A stretch of DNA of 49,685 bases from Cytophagales bacterium (GCA_005788235.1 SXYU01000093.1:1-49685), one strand, 5' to 3'. Shown: positions 29,637 through 40,590, counted from the first letter of the stretch. Made by a program: numbers and translations. Notes: generated by a model from the letters alone, not told the origin.

Positions 29637-32375
29637 ATGTCTATTCCATCCAATACCTATTTTTTGCGCAAAATTCCAGCAATCCTTTTCTTGGGAGTAG
29701 GTGCCATTCTAGCTGCATATTCTTTGATTAGTCCAAGTTTTACCCATTCCAATCTCCAAACAGGTGCTTTTTTGGATAGATTGCCCGTACCCTTTTCGAA
29801 AGTAAGTGTAGGGGAAATCGAAATTCCAATTGAAGTGGATCACTTTCTAGTTTTCCAAAACTACCAAGTAACACGCTACCCTTTTACACCAAATGAAAAT
29901 TACCTCTTCGGTATTTTTATAGTACTTGCTTCTATCACTGCATTAGCAAACCTAAGTAGGTTTAAAAAAATACCATTTCTCGGAGCTGGTGTCGGATGGA
30001 TTCTGCTCCTTACCCTTTCCAACTTCAATGGACTAAATATTGGAGGGCCTAGTTCGAATCTTTCGCTACTTTCCCTATTAGGCGCCACCATGATCCCTAC
30101 CACTTACTTCCATATCTGGGGAACGCAATCGCCCTTCTGGATCCGTTGGCTAGTCCTTGGCTGTACCACAGGAGGCACCCTCATTGCCTTCATCTGGATC
30201 AGCCCGATCCTTAATCCCAGCCTCTATTTATCAGAACAAAGTTTAATTATTGGGATGGGAATTAGCATTGCCTGGATATTTTGGCAAGGGCATGGGATGC
30301 TATCAGGACTCTTAATCCTTATTTCAAAAGCCAATGCAGGCCTAAAAACTAAAACTAGTCTTCAATTCGCTGCAGTCACCCTGCTCTACCTTGGTTTTCT
30401 TTTTGTTTTACTTCTACATGTTAAAGGGGATGTCACCTGGCCGATTGCTGATTTCATACCCCTATATCTCATCTTTCCTTTAGGTCTACTGGGATGGTAT
30501 TCCACACGAGAAAAATTAGCCCAAAGCGATAATTTAGCCAGTTCAACTCAAATCCTTCAGAACCTATATTTTTTGGGGTTTGCTTGCACCTTGTGGACGA
30601 TTTGGAAGTTGAACTTCTCCCATAATCAAGCGGGGGAAGAGCTACTGAAACATTTGGTAATTTACTCTCAACTGGGATTTTCGCTATTCTTTTTTATCTA
30701 CCTAGCAATCAATTTTTTTCCACTAATGCACCGAGGAAAGGCAATTCATCCGGTGCTTTACAAACCCTTTATTCTTCCGTATTACCACCTTCGAATCGGA
30801 GGAACGATCGCTTTTATGGTAATCACAACATTTTTGGAAGCCATTATTGCATCCCAAATTAGCGCCTTAACGAGCAATATTGTAGGGGATTACTATTATC
30901 AAACCAATCAAAAGCTTGAAGCAAGTATTCTTTATGAAAATAGTTGGGACCAATATCGGTACAACCCCAAAGCAAAAAATTTAACTGCACAACTATTTTT
31001 TGAATTAGACCAACCAAGTTTGGCCAAGGAGCACTTGGAAGAAAGCTTTGATTTAGCTCCGCAGGTAGACAATATTTTACTCCTATCGGAGCGGCTTCAA
31101 AAAGAAAATAAACCCTTTGAGGCAGTTTTTTACCTAGAAAATGGGTTACAATTCTTTCCAAATAACCCGTATCTCAGTCAAAACCTAGCCTTGCTCTATA
31201 CCCTAGTCAAAAAAGATGAAAAAGCGCAGGCAATTTTTGCTAGTCTCTCCAAAAACAACCAGGTAGCAGCTGCAAATTGGCTTGCCATTTCTGTCAAACT
31301 AGGAAAAAAAGTGGCAATCCCAAAAGCAGGAGAAGACCTCATATTTCTGATCAATCGGGTAGCCACAGAACGAAAAAACGGAATGCTCGTTGATGAGCAA
31401 ATATTGAACAACTTAAAGAAAAAGCTCGAGAAAGAAAGTTCTCCACTTCTTCTTCAAGCGGGGTATCGGAATTTGCTGGCTACCCAAAATCTAGAAGATC
31501 CATCCAAAGATATCGCCTTTTTGGATTCTCTAGCAATAAGGGAAGAATTCCTAGAATATACCATGCAGATTCAGGAAACAGCTATATTGAGGAGTTTGGG
31601 AGCAGGAAGAATCAACGAGGCAGTTAAAAATTTGAATGGCCTTGCTTTTCGAAACCCAGGTGATGCCGCCTACTACCTTAATTTGTCTGGGCTTGTACTG
31701 GCACAGCAACTCGATTTTGAAAAGGCCGCCAAGGATTTTGCTTTTTCGACCGAAAAAGGATTTCAAGCTCAGCTTACCATCCATAAAGCAATTCGAAATT
31801 GGCAAGAAAGCAGAATTGGCGAAACTGAGCAAAGCGACCGAATTCAACCGGAGTTTGCATTCTTTGGGATATTCAACCAGTCTCACCCACAAAAATTGTT
31901 TACCGAATGGCAAAATATCTTTTCGGCAAAATTCAAGTTGGAGGTCGCATTGAAACTATTGAGCCATAAAGCTCATGGACTATCCGCCCAGCAAATTCAA
32001 GAGCTTGGAGAATTCTTAAAAGGAAAAATAGATCGTGAGGCGGATCTAGCTGCATTTCTAGCGCAGCCCGATTGGACAAATCCAAATTCATTGCGCTCCT
32101 TTGCTCGGTTTATCGGATCTTCCGAAGAGCTATCCTCAAATCCCTACTTCGGCCCCTTGATTTGGAGTGCTTATTTGCAAACCAAGGATGGTTTGGAAGC
32201 GTACGAACTACTTCAAGCTGCCAGCGAATTTACAAAGGATCCACTCCTTTGGGCCAAGAAAATACAAGCAGCTCAAGCTCTGGGGCTGGATCAATATGCC
32301 ACTGAAGCTCGTGAAGAGATGAAGTCTTGGATGAATGAGGAAGAAATTGAGGCTGTTTTGGGGGAGATGAATTGA
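29637..32375 (+). CDS. large membrane protein with C-terminal TPR-like repeats, function unknown
   Basis: About 912 aa; many N-terminal TM segments, then helical repeats 'YYQTNQKLEASILYENSWDQYRYNPKAKNLTAQLFFELDQPSLAKEHLEESFDLAP'; ORF track starts at 29601. Confidence 0.75.
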   Translation: MSIPSNTYFLRKIPAILFLGVGAILAAYSLISPSFTHSNLQTGAFLDRLPVPFSKVSVGEIEIPIEVDHFLVFQNYQVTRYPFTPNENYLFGIFIVLASITALANLSRFKKIPFLGAGVGWILLLTLSNFNGLNIGGPSSNLSLLSLLGATMIPTTYFHIWGTQSPFWIRWLVLGCTTGGTLIAFIWISPILNPSLYLSEQSLIIGMGISIAWIFWQGHGMLSGLLILISKANAGLKTKTSLQFAAVTLLYLGFLFVLLLHVKGDVTWPIADFIPLYLIFPLGLLGWYSTREKLAQSDNLASSTQILQNLYFLGFACTLWTIWKLNFSHNQAGEELLKHLVIYSQLGFSLFFFIYLAINFFPLMHRGKAIHPVLYKPFILPYYHLRIGGTIAFMVITTFLEAIIASQISALTSNIVGDYYYQTNQKLEASILYENSWDQYRYNPKAKNLTAQLFFELDQPSLAKEHLEESFDLAPQVDNILLLSERLQKENKPFEAVFYLENGLQFFPNNPYLSQNLALLYTLVKKDEKAQAIFASLSKNNQVAAANWLAISVKLGKKVAIPKAGEDLIFLINRVATERKNGMLVDEQILNNLKKKLEKESSPLLLQAGYRNLLATQNLEDPSKDIAFLDSLAIREEFLEYTMQIQETAILRSLGAGRINEAVKNLNGLAFRNPGDAAYYLNLSGLVLAQQLDFEKAAKDFAFSTEKGFQAQLTIHKAIRNWQESRIGETEQSDRIQPEFAFFGIFNQSHPQKLFTEWQNIFSAKFKLEVALKLLSHKAHGLSAQQIQELGEFLKGKIDREADLAAFLAQPDWTNPNSLRSFARFIGSSEELSSNPYFGPLIWSAYLQTKDGLEAYELLQAASEFTKDPLLWAKKIQAAQALGLDQYATEAREEMKSWMNEEEIEAVLGEMN

Positions 32376-32448
32376 TAGATTTCATAAATTTTTAATGCAA
32401 ATGAGTACCTTTCCATATTGCTAAACCAACAAGTAACCAGATCACAAC

Positions 32449-33165
32449 ATGAACAAAGTCATTGAAACGCACGAAATCAATAAAACCTATAAAATGGGTT
32501 CTGAAATTATTCAGGCATTAAAATCGATTAGCATCAGCGTAAACAAAGGAGAATACGTCGCTTTTATGGGTCCTTCAGGATCAGGAAAATCCACCTTGAT
32601 GAACATCATCGGATGCTTGGACTCTCCAACCTCTGGCAGCTATGTGCTCGCAGGAAAAGATGTCAGCGACATGAGTGAAAATGAGTTGGCCGACATTCGC
32701 AACAAGGAAATTGGCTTCGTGTTCCAAACCTTCAACTTGCTACCACGAGCTACTTGCTTAGACAACGTAGCTCTTCCGCTGGTATATGCAGGCTATTCTA
32801 AATCAGATCGCCAAGAAATCGCATTCAAGGCACTAGACAATGTGGGTCTAGGAGACCGAACAACACACCGGCCAAACGAACTTTCTGGTGGACAGCGACA
32901 GCGTGTGGCCATTGCCCGAGCATTGGTCAACAGCCCAAGCATCATTTTGGCGGATGAGCCTACAGGTAACCTAGATTCCAAAACATCTTATGGCATCATG
33001 GAACTTTTTCATGAGCTTCATGCCAAAGGAAATACCATCATCATGGTGACCCACGAGGATGATATTGCCCATTATGCGCATCGCATCGTTCGCCTTAGAG
33101 ATGGATTGGTGGAATCCGATAAGGTCAATCCAAATCCTAGCCGAGCTCTAGAGATATCTGCCTAA
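32449..33165 (+). CDS. ABC transporter ATP-binding protein (LolD/MacB type)
   Basis: Walker A '[10 protein letters not shown]', signature '[16 protein letters not shown]', Walker B '[13 protein letters not shown]'. Confidence 0.95.
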   Translation: MNKVIETHEINKTYKMGSEIIQALKSISISVNKGEYVAFMGPSGSGKSTLMNIIGCLDSPTSGSYVLAGKDVSDMSENELADIRNKEIGFVFQTFNLLPRATCLDNVALPLVYAGYSKSDRQEIAFKALDNVGLGDRTTHRPNELSGGQRQRVAIARALVNSPSIILADEPTGNLDSKTSYGIMELFHELHAKGNTIIMVTHEDDIAHYAHRIVRLRDGLVESDKVNPNPSRALEISA

Positions 33166-33210
33166 TTCGGGTAACAATTCGATTGAAGAAAATATATATT
33201 CACCGTTGAT

Positions 33211-33759
33211 ATGAAAATTTATACCAAAACAGGGGATCAAGGAATCACCTCTTTGTTAGGGGGAGTACGGGTACCCAAATCAGATCTACGGATTGATGCC
33301 TATGGGACCTTGGATGAACTTAACTCCTATGTAGGCATGCTTCGAGATCAGGAGGTGAATAAAAAAAGATCGGAACTGCTCAAAACAATTCAAGATCACC
33401 TATTTACAATTGGTGCAGATTTGGCAACTGTTCCAGGAAAAGATAAGGTGAAGAAACCAGATCTGCTCCCGGAGGATGTGGAAGTTTTGGAAAAAGAAAT
33501 GGATGCCATGGATGCTGATCTCCCCATGCTTACCGCCTTTATTCTCCCTGGTGGGCATCCTGCAGTTTCGTTCTGTCATCTTGCCAGAACAGTTTGCAGG
33601 CGCTCCGAACGAATAGTAGTGGAGCTAGCCTCAGAAGAGCAGGTATCAGGATTGGTCATCCAATACCTCAACCGACTTTCTGATTTCCTTTTTGTTTTGG
33701 GTCGGAAAATGGCTCAAGAGTTAGAAATTGAAGAAGTAATCTGGAAACCACGTTGGTAA
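33211..33759 (+). CDS. cob(I)yrinic acid a,c-diamide adenosyltransferase (PduO type)
   Basis: 'MKIYTKTGDQGITSLLGGVRVPKSDLRIDAYGTLDELNSYVG', 'CRRSERIV', 'YLNRLSDFLFVLGR'. Confidence 0.95.
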   Translation: MKIYTKTGDQGITSLLGGVRVPKSDLRIDAYGTLDELNSYVGMLRDQEVNKKRSELLKTIQDHLFTIGADLATVPGKDKVKKPDLLPEDVEVLEKEMDAMDADLPMLTAFILPGGHPAVSFCHLARTVCRRSERIVVELASEEQVSGLVIQYLNRLSDFLFVLGRKMAQELEIEEVIWKPRW

Positions 33760-33814
33760 CCCTCTGCTGACGCAACAAAAATATCCTTCGCAAAACATAA
33801 ATGCACCCTTCCTT

Positions 33815-34879
33815 ATGAGCACCTTTTCGATTCCAGTGACCAAAACTACCCATTCCAAACTTTCGGAAACAGACTTCTCCTCCTTAGTTTTTGGAAAGTC
33901 CATTTCTGACCACATGTTTGTGGCGGACTATCAAAATGGAGCATGGGGAGATTTCAGAATTGTCCCTTATGGTCCGATGGAGATTTACCCTGGAAATGCT
34001 ACCCTCCACTATGGGCAAGCAATATTTGAGGGCATGAAGGCTTACAAAAATGAAAAAGGGGAAGTGTTGGTATTTCGAGCAGAAGCCAATGCGAAGCGAT
34101 TGAATGAATCTGCAGCACGAATGTGCATGCCACAATTGCCAGAATCCATCTTCTTGGAAGCGCTTAAGCAGCTCCTCAGCCTAGATCGTGATTGGGTACC
34201 ACAAGGAAAAGGGTCCAGCCTCTACATTCGTCCATTTATGTTTGCGATGGATAATTACCTAGGTGTCAAAGCATCAGACACCTATCGATTCATGATTTTC
34301 ACCAGCCCAGTAGGTGCCTATTATTCCAAACCAGTATCTGTCAAAGTAGAAACCACCTATACACGTGCCTGTGAAGGAGGTACTGGTGAAGCAAAGGCTG
34401 CAGGCAACTATGCTGCATCGCTATACCCTGCACTTCAAGCACAAAAAGAAGGCTATGACCAACTTTTGTGGACCGATGGCAAGACCCATAGCCAAATCGA
34501 GGAGAGTGGAACGATGAATGTAATGTTCAAAATCAAGGGGACCCTCATCACTGCTCCTACCCATAGCGGCACCATCCTCAAGGGAATCACCAGAAACTCA
34601 GTTCTCCAACTTGCAAAAGATTGGGGGCAAGCTGTAGAAGAGTGCTTTCTAACAGTCTCAGAACTCGAGGAAGCCTTAAAAAATGGAAGTTTGGAAGAAG
34701 CTTTTGGAGTAGGCACCGCCGCAACGATTGCTTTCATCCATAAAATTAAGGTAAACGGGAAAGATTATTTACTTCCAGAACCAAAGCCAGAAGCCTTTTC
34801 AAAACGTGTGCTGAGCACTTTGGATGGCATCAAGTATGGAGAGATCCAAGATCCACACCAGTGGATGACAACGATTTAA
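33815..34879 (+). CDS. ilvE: branched-chain amino acid aminotransferase
   Basis: 'LHYGQAIFEGMKAYK', 'GGTGEAKAAGNYAASL', 'IEESGTMNVMF', 'GILKGITRNSVLQLA'-like region. Confidence 0.96.
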   Translation: MSTFSIPVTKTTHSKLSETDFSSLVFGKSISDHMFVADYQNGAWGDFRIVPYGPMEIYPGNATLHYGQAIFEGMKAYKNEKGEVLVFRAEANAKRLNESAARMCMPQLPESIFLEALKQLLSLDRDWVPQGKGSSLYIRPFMFAMDNYLGVKASDTYRFMIFTSPVGAYYSKPVSVKVETTYTRACEGGTGEAKAAGNYAASLYPALQAQKEGYDQLLWTDGKTHSQIEESGTMNVMFKIKGTLITAPTHSGTILKGITRNSVLQLAKDWGQAVEECFLTVSELEEALKNGSLEEAFGVGTAATIAFIHKIKVNGKDYLLPEPKPEAFSKRVLSTLDGIKYGEIQDPHQWMTTI

Positions 34880-35436
34880 TACTTATTTCGATGTGCCTGG
34901 CAGTCACCAAAACAAAGCAAACAGGAATTGTACTGCTTACTCTCCTATTTCTTGGTTTGATGGCAACACCCTTGCTCGCTCAGGACCAACCTAGGAAATT
35001 TTTACTCCTCAAACGAGGTTCCAATCAAAAGAGCCAAATTCGGTTTTACCCTGGAGAGGACATTACCTACAAAAGCAAAAAAATCGGCTACTTCGTTACC
35101 GACAGAATCGTCAACTTGGATACCGAATTCCTCTACCTCAGTGAAAACATCCTGAATCCTTCAGATATTGTTGCCATCGACATCCGAGCGAAAGATTCTC
35201 GAAATCGAACCTTGAATAATTTAACCAACCTTTCCTTGGGAGCAGGAACAATGGCCATCGCTCTGGAAGGAATTAATAACCTATACCAGCAAGGCAAAAT
35301 CCAATTCAGCCCGGGAGTTATCAAAACCTCAGCGATACTACTAGGAACAGGATTTGGCTTACTTCCCTTGCGTTACAAAACATTTACGCTCTCAGACAAA
35401 AACAAACTGCAACTGGTGCTCCTTGAAATTGAATGA
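34861..35436 (+). CDS. hypothetical secreted/membrane protein
   Basis: 191 aa (or from Met at 34891); signal peptide '...LMATPLLAQ'; follows and overlaps ilvE. Confidence 0.65.
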   Translation: MDDNDLILISMCLAVTKTKQTGIVLLTLLFLGLMATPLLAQDQPRKFLLLKRGSNQKSQIRFYPGEDITYKSKKIGYFVTDRIVNLDTEFLYLSENILNPSDIVAIDIRAKDSRNRTLNNLTNLSLGAGTMAIALEGINNLYQQGKIQFSPGVIKTSAILLGTGFGLLPLRYKTFTLSDKNKLQLVLLEIE

Positions 35437-35498
35437 GGACATGGTCTGGTAAAACCAAGATTTTTTCCGATTTTTGAACACATTTTTAACTTAGACAG

Positions 35499-36600
35499 AT
35501 GACTTCAGACCAACTGAAAGACTTGAAAGCCCGCACATCGGCTTTGAGGAGGTATCTTTGACTATGATCGTAAGAAAGTAGAAATCCAAGACCTAGAGGC
35601 CGTATCCACCCAAGCAGACTTCTGGAACATCCCAGAAGAAGCAGAAAAAACAATGAAACAAATCCAAGTCAGAAAAGGCTGGACTTCCGCTTTTGAAAGC
35701 GTAGACCAGCAAATTCAGGATTTGGAAGTACTATTTGAATTTTTCACTGCAGGAGAAGTAACCGAAGAGGAGCTCAAAAAAGAATACCTACTGAGCAAGG
35801 AAGCAGTGGAAGAGCTTGAACTAAAAAAAATGCTCTCTGCCGAAGAAGATCAACTCAATGCAGTTATTGAAATAAACCCAGGTGCTGGGGGTACAGAAAG
35901 TAACGATTGGGCATCCATCCTCATGCGGATGTACATCATGTGGGGAGAAAAAAATGGCTACAAAGTACGTGAAATAGACTTGCAGCCCGGTGAAGTTGCT
36001 GGCATCAAGTCCGCCACCCTCCTCTTTGAAGGGCCATTAGCCTATGGCTTTTTAAAATCGGAAACAGGAGTACACCGACTTGTAAGAATCTCCCCTTTTG
36101 ATTCTGGAGGAAGAAGACATACATCCTTTGCTTCTGTATATGCCTACCCAGAGGTAGATGATTCGATCGAAATCGATATCAATCCTGGAGATATTGAATT
36201 GCACACTTCAAGATCTGGTGGCGCCGGTGGACAGAATGTAAACAAAGTAGAAACCAAGGTTCAATTAACACACAAGCCAACCGGTATTGTGGTCGTGTGC
36301 CAAGTGGAGCGCTCACAGCTTGCCAACCGGGAGTTAGCCATGCAGATGTTAAAGTCTAGGCTCTATCAATTGGAGCTGGAAAAAAGAAATGCAGAAATCG
36401 CTAAAATTGAATCTTCAAAACTAAGGGTAGATTTTGGTTCCCAAATCCGAAACTATGTACTCCACCCTTACAAGTTGGTAAAAGATAACCGCACCAGTCA
36501 TGAAACCTCCGATGCTCAAGGCGTCCTAGATGGAGGGCTTAATGAATTTATGAAGGCATTTCTTCTTGCACAAAGCGAGGAAAGTGCAAACCAAGACTAA
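35499..36600 (+). CDS. prfB: peptide chain release factor 2, +1 programmed frameshift at CTT-TGA-C (35556-35562)
   Basis: ATG 35499; frame 0 reads [20 protein letters not shown] then TGA (35559); skipping 1 nt gives [23 protein letters not shown]... continuous with the 35653 ORF; GGQ motif '[12 protein letters not shown]'. Confidence 0.95.
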
Positions 36601-36606
36601 GGTACC

Positions 36607-36634
36607 AGGCCGAGGAAATCATCTTCGGCCTTTT
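36607..36634 (+). terminator. intrinsic terminator after prfB
   Basis: ggccgagga-aatca-tcttcggcc then tttt. Confidence 0.7.
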
Positions 36635-36650
36635 CATTACTCCCAATCCC

Positions 36651-37835
36651 ATGAGGCTACTACCCTCTTTTTTTACGCTTGATTTCTTTCTACTCTGCTT
36701 GAGTAGTTTTTTATTTTTTTCAAGCTTCAACATGATCATTCCAGAGCTGCCAGCTTACCTCAGCTCCATGGGAGGAGAATCCTATAAAGGATGGATTATT
36801 GCCCTTTTTACCCTATCTGCTGGACTCTCGAGGCCCTTTAGCGGAAAGCTTGCCGATAAAATTGGGCGAATTCCCGTGATGATTTTTGGGGCTAGTGTCT
36901 GCTTTGTGGTTGGCTTAGGCTACCCACTCCTTCACTTTGTAAGTGGCTTTTTATTTCTCCGATTTGCACACGGTTTTTCTGCTGGCTTCACCCCAACAGG
37001 TACATCGGCTTATGTTGCCGATACGGTCCCATTTGCGCAGCGTGGAGAAGCCTTGGGAATTCAATCGCTTTTTGGTTCCTTGGGAATGGCTGCGGGTCCT
37101 GCACTTGGAGGGTGGATAGCAAGTATCTGGCACATCAACATACTTTTCTATGCTGCAGCCTTTACGGCAATTTTTTCAATACTCATTTTGATTCGTCTGA
37201 AAGAAACGCTACCTAAAAAAGAAGCCCTCAGACTAGAGCTCTTTAAGTTGGACAAAAACGAAATCCTAGAAAAAAGAGTGCTACTTCCTTCCACCATCTT
37301 ATTTCTGTCTGTCTTTTCCTTTGGGGTAGTCCTTACCTTGGTTCCTGATCTTTCTAGCTACCTTGGAATCAAAAATAAAGGGCTATTCTTTGCCATATTT
37401 ACACTCTCTTCACTTGGTGTTCGGTTGATTGCTGGGCGAGCATCCGATCGAGTCGGACGAGTGAGGGTGATGCGTGTAGCGAGCGCCGTCATGGTCTTGG
37501 CCATGATTGCCGTGGCTTTTGCTACAACCAAAATCATGTTGCTCGGTGGAGCCGTGCTCTTTGGAGCTGCAGTCGGCATGTATAGCCCTACAACTACGGC
37601 CTGGGTAGTAGATCGGTCCCTTGATAATTATAGAGGTAGAGCCTTAGCCACCATGTATATTTTCCTAGAATTAGGAATCGGACTAGGTGCCCTTGTATCT
37701 AGCTGGTTGTACAACAACAAGGCGGAAAATTTTCAAACAGCCTTTTTGTTTTCTGCAGGAGTTGCTTTTCTGGGATTTCTGCTTTTGATTTTCACCAAAA
37801 GCGACCGAAAACTAGAATCGCTATCAGTAACCTAG
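36651..37835 (+). CDS. MFS transporter
   Basis: 12-TM pattern; 'GKLADKIGRIPVMIFG', 'RFAHGFSAGFTPTGTSAYVAD', 'GRASDRVGRVRVM'. Confidence 0.93.
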   Translation: MRLLPSFFTLDFFLLCLSSFLFFSSFNMIIPELPAYLSSMGGESYKGWIIALFTLSAGLSRPFSGKLADKIGRIPVMIFGASVCFVVGLGYPLLHFVSGFLFLRFAHGFSAGFTPTGTSAYVADTVPFAQRGEALGIQSLFGSLGMAAGPALGGWIASIWHINILFYAAAFTAIFSILILIRLKETLPKKEALRLELFKLDKNEILEKRVLLPSTILFLSVFSFGVVLTLVPDLSSYLGIKNKGLFFAIFTLSSLGVRLIAGRASDRVGRVRVMRVASAVMVLAMIAVAFATTKIMLLGGAVLFGAAVGMYSPTTTAWVVDRSLDNYRGRALATMYIFLELGIGLGALVSSWLYNNKAENFQTAFLFSAGVAFLGFLLLIFTKSDRKLESLSVT

Positions 37836-39173
37836 GTAGTCACTTTTTCGCGGAATGGCGAGAATAGATTTTTGACGACCATTGTAGTACGTTACTTTTT
37901 TACCATCAAAATAAGCCCCTTCTTCAAGCATTACGCGAACATCCTTGTTCCATTCTTTAACGAAGACCACAGCATTCAACTCAATGGCATAGCCCGTATG
38001 GGCATGCATCGGAAAATCTCCTGCACCCGGCGTATCCCCTTGATTATCCCACATCCCAATGGTAGGGCCAGCTGAATGCCCATAGAAACCCAAGGGATGG
38101 GTATAAATACTTCCTTTGATCCCCTCTTTTGCCATTTGGTCTCGTGCAGACTTCAAAATTTGGTTGCCTGTTTTTCCAGTGGTAAAATTGGTGGTAAGGA
38201 TATCCTGCAAGCGATTACCCACCTTCAAGGCATCTTGCAAGTAGGCTGGAACTTCGGTTTCGCCAGCCTTGAGCACATAGGCCAACTCCTGTGTATCTGT
38301 ATTCAGGCGCAAATAGGTAATACCAAAATCAATATGCAGCAAATCCCCCGGAAGAATCACCTGTTCTGTGGGACGTATGGCAAAGGATCTAGAAGCCTCC
38401 TGAGAACTTGGATCTGGCCTTTGGATGTCCACTGTTGGGTGAAACCAGGTATCTAGCTTCATCTCTTTGATTTTCTCTCGGTAAAACCACACCACATCTT
38501 CGGTAGTAGTGACTCCCGGAGTGATCACCCGATCTGAAAGTCCTTCAGCAATGATGTAATGTGCCAATTCTTGAATGTGCTTGTAGGATGCCATTTCCGC
38601 TGCAGTTCGCGTTTCCAACCAGCGCACGGCTAGCGTCTGGGCAGAAACTATTTTAGCCTTCTCTTGAGCTGGAAGAATACGCATCAACTCCTCGTAATCG
38701 AAGTGCGTAAGTCCATCCGCATGGCCGTAATCCTTGGAGAAGTTCAGTCCGATTTTTTTGGGTTTCTTGGCTTCAATAAGCTCAAGTAATGCCTTCCACT
38801 GATCGGGTTGTTCTTCTGGATTCCATGCCTTTTTAAATGATTTACCTACATCGTAGCGCGCCACTGCATAGGTTTCTACAGGAGCATTTGGACTTGGCTG
38901 ATACATCAACAGGATGGTGCGTCTACGCGCAGCATGCCAAGTAGCTGGCAAGAGCGTCCGGATCACTGGATCCTCGTTGTATTCGCGGGAAACTACTATC
39001 CAAAAATCAATGCCCGTCTCAGTCATCAAGCTAGGCAATACTTGCTGGATACGATCTTCCAACCACCCGTCCACTACTGCTGCTTGCTCGCGAACAGAAA
39101 GTACAGCTGGCTCTTGGGCAAAGACTGGATAAATAAAAAAGGAAAAGGCGATGGAGAGCAGGAGTCGATTCAT
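37824..39173 (-). CDS. secreted M24 family metallopeptidase (Xaa-Pro aminopeptidase-like)
   Basis: Signal peptide 'MNRLLLSIAFSFFIYPVFAQ'; 'GDLLHIDFGITYLRLNTDTQE', 'THPLGFYGHSAGPTIG', 'GYAIELNAVV'; ORF track starts at 39197. Confidence 0.9.
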   Translation of the reverse strand: MNRLLLSIAFSFFIYPVFAQEPAVLSVREQAAVVDGWLEDRIQQVLPSLMTETGIDFWIVVSREYNEDPVIRTLLPATWHAARRRTILLMYQPSPNAPVETYAVARYDVGKSFKKAWNPEEQPDQWKALLELIEAKKPKKIGLNFSKDYGHADGLTHFDYEELMRILPAQEKAKIVSAQTLAVRWLETRTAAEMASYKHIQELAHYIIAEGLSDRVITPGVTTTEDVVWFYREKIKEMKLDTWFHPTVDIQRPDPSSQEASRSFAIRPTEQVILPGDLLHIDFGITYLRLNTDTQELAYVLKAGETEVPAYLQDALKVGNRLQDILTTNFTTGKTGNQILKSARDQMAKEGIKGSIYTHPLGFYGHSAGPTIGMWDNQGDTPGAGDFPMHAHTGYAIELNAVVFVKEWNKDVRVMLEEGAYFDGKKVTYYNGRQKSILAIPRKSDYLGY

Positions 39174-39240
39174 AAGGATAAATTTTTGAACCGTCAAGAT
39201 ACTTCTTCCCTCCTAAAAAAACACAGCCGCAGCTAGAAAT

Positions 39241-40587
39241 TTAGGAAAGGATTGTTGAGTTTATCTTCCTTTTACTTAGTCGATTAAATCGATACAGGAG
39301 CATTCCTGCAGTAAGTGTAAGCCCTATTAACAACCCAATCCAAATCCCCTTTTCTGCAAAACCCAAACTAAATGCAAAGAAATATCCTAGAGGAAGTCCA
39401 AGTCCCCAATAGGCTAAAAAAGTGACTAAGGTAGGCACCTTGACATCCTCTAAGCCACGAAGGACACCCAAGCCTACCACTTGGATTCCATCCGAAAGTT
39501 GAAATAATCCCGCCAAAACCAATAGCGAAGCAGCTAGCGAAATAACTTGTGGATCATCAATGTATAGTGTGGGTAGATAGAAGCGGAGCAAGAAAAATAG
39601 TAGCGCACAAACAAACATAAAGGTAGCTACCATTCCGAAAGCCACCATTCCTGCCTCCCGCATTCCTTTGAAGTCTTCTTTACCAATGTAATGACTGACA
39701 CGAATCATCCCAGCCGTAGCCAATCCTGTTGCCATCATGTAACTGATGGAAGCCAGGTTTAAGGCGATTTGATGTCCAGCGAGCGCATTGACACCAATCC
39801 AACCCATCATGATGGCTGCTGCACTAAAAGCGGATACCTCAAAAATAAATTGAAAGCCAGTAGGAACACCTATTTTCAAAATCCGCTGGCAAAGTGTCCA
39901 ATTGGGTTTGAATCGAAGAATTTGAATTTCAAAATCATGGTAGCGTTTTGATGTAAGCACATAGAAACCCATCAGCACCATCATTAATACACGAGAAATT
40001 AACGTTGCCCATGCAGCTCCCAAAAAACCAAGCTCAGGAAATCCCCAATGACCCCAGATCAACAACCAATTCAGAAATACATTGACCAGATTGGCAGCAA
40101 TGGTGATGAACATGGCTTGCTTGGTTTGCGATAGGCCTTCGACAAACTGCTTGAACGCTTGAAATACCATCAGCGGAACCATTGAGGCCGTGATGATCAA
40201 TAAAAAGGGCAATGCCAAAGCTTCTACTTCTTTAGGCTGATTTAATAAATTGAGATTTCTTGAAAATAAAAGAACCAAACCAAGCATTACAAGGCTTGTT
40301 AAAAAATTGATCAATAGGCTATTGCTAAAGAGTCTGGATATTTGGTTGGTTTTCCCCTTGCCATAGGCCTTGGATACTAAGGGCGTCAATCCCATCGAAA
40401 TCCCGATTCCAAACATGAGGAGTACAAAAAAAATACTGTTGGCTAGCGAGGAGGCAGCAAGTTCCAATGCACCCAAACGCCCAACCATCATGGAATCAGC
40501 AACGCCTACAGCTACTTGTCCTAGCTGACTGAGCATCACCGGATAAGCCAAAAGAAAAGTGGTTTTTACTTGTTCACGTACTGCCAT
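39241..40587 (-). CDS. MATE family efflux transporter
   Basis: 'LAYPVMLSQLGQVAVGVADSMMVGRLGALELAA', duplicated 12-TM organisation. Confidence 0.95.
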   Translation of the reverse strand: MAVREQVKTTFLLAYPVMLSQLGQVAVGVADSMMVGRLGALELAASSLANSIFFVLLMFGIGISMGLTPLVSKAYGKGKTNQISRLFSNSLLINFLTSLVMLGLVLLFSRNLNLLNQPKEVEALALPFLLIITASMVPLMVFQAFKQFVEGLSQTKQAMFITIAANLVNVFLNWLLIWGHWGFPELGFLGAAWATLISRVLMMVLMGFYVLTSKRYHDFEIQILRFKPNWTLCQRILKIGVPTGFQFIFEVSAFSAAAIMMGWIGVNALAGHQIALNLASISYMMATGLATAGMIRVSHYIGKEDFKGMREAGMVAFGMVATFMFVCALLFFLLRFYLPTLYIDDPQVISLAASLLVLAGLFQLSDGIQVVGLGVLRGLEDVKVPTLVTFLAYWGLGLPLGYFFAFSLGFAEKGIWIGLLIGLTLTAGMLLYRFNRLSKRKINSTILS

Positions 40588-40590
40588 GAT

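Noticed and set aside
30045-30065. tRNA T-arm-like 'gttcgaatc'
   Set aside because: Lies inside a long CDS with no cloverleaf context
35653-36600. prfB starting at 35653 as in the ORF track
   Set aside because: Would drop the conserved N-terminal region; the canonical CTTTGAC frameshift site explains the split
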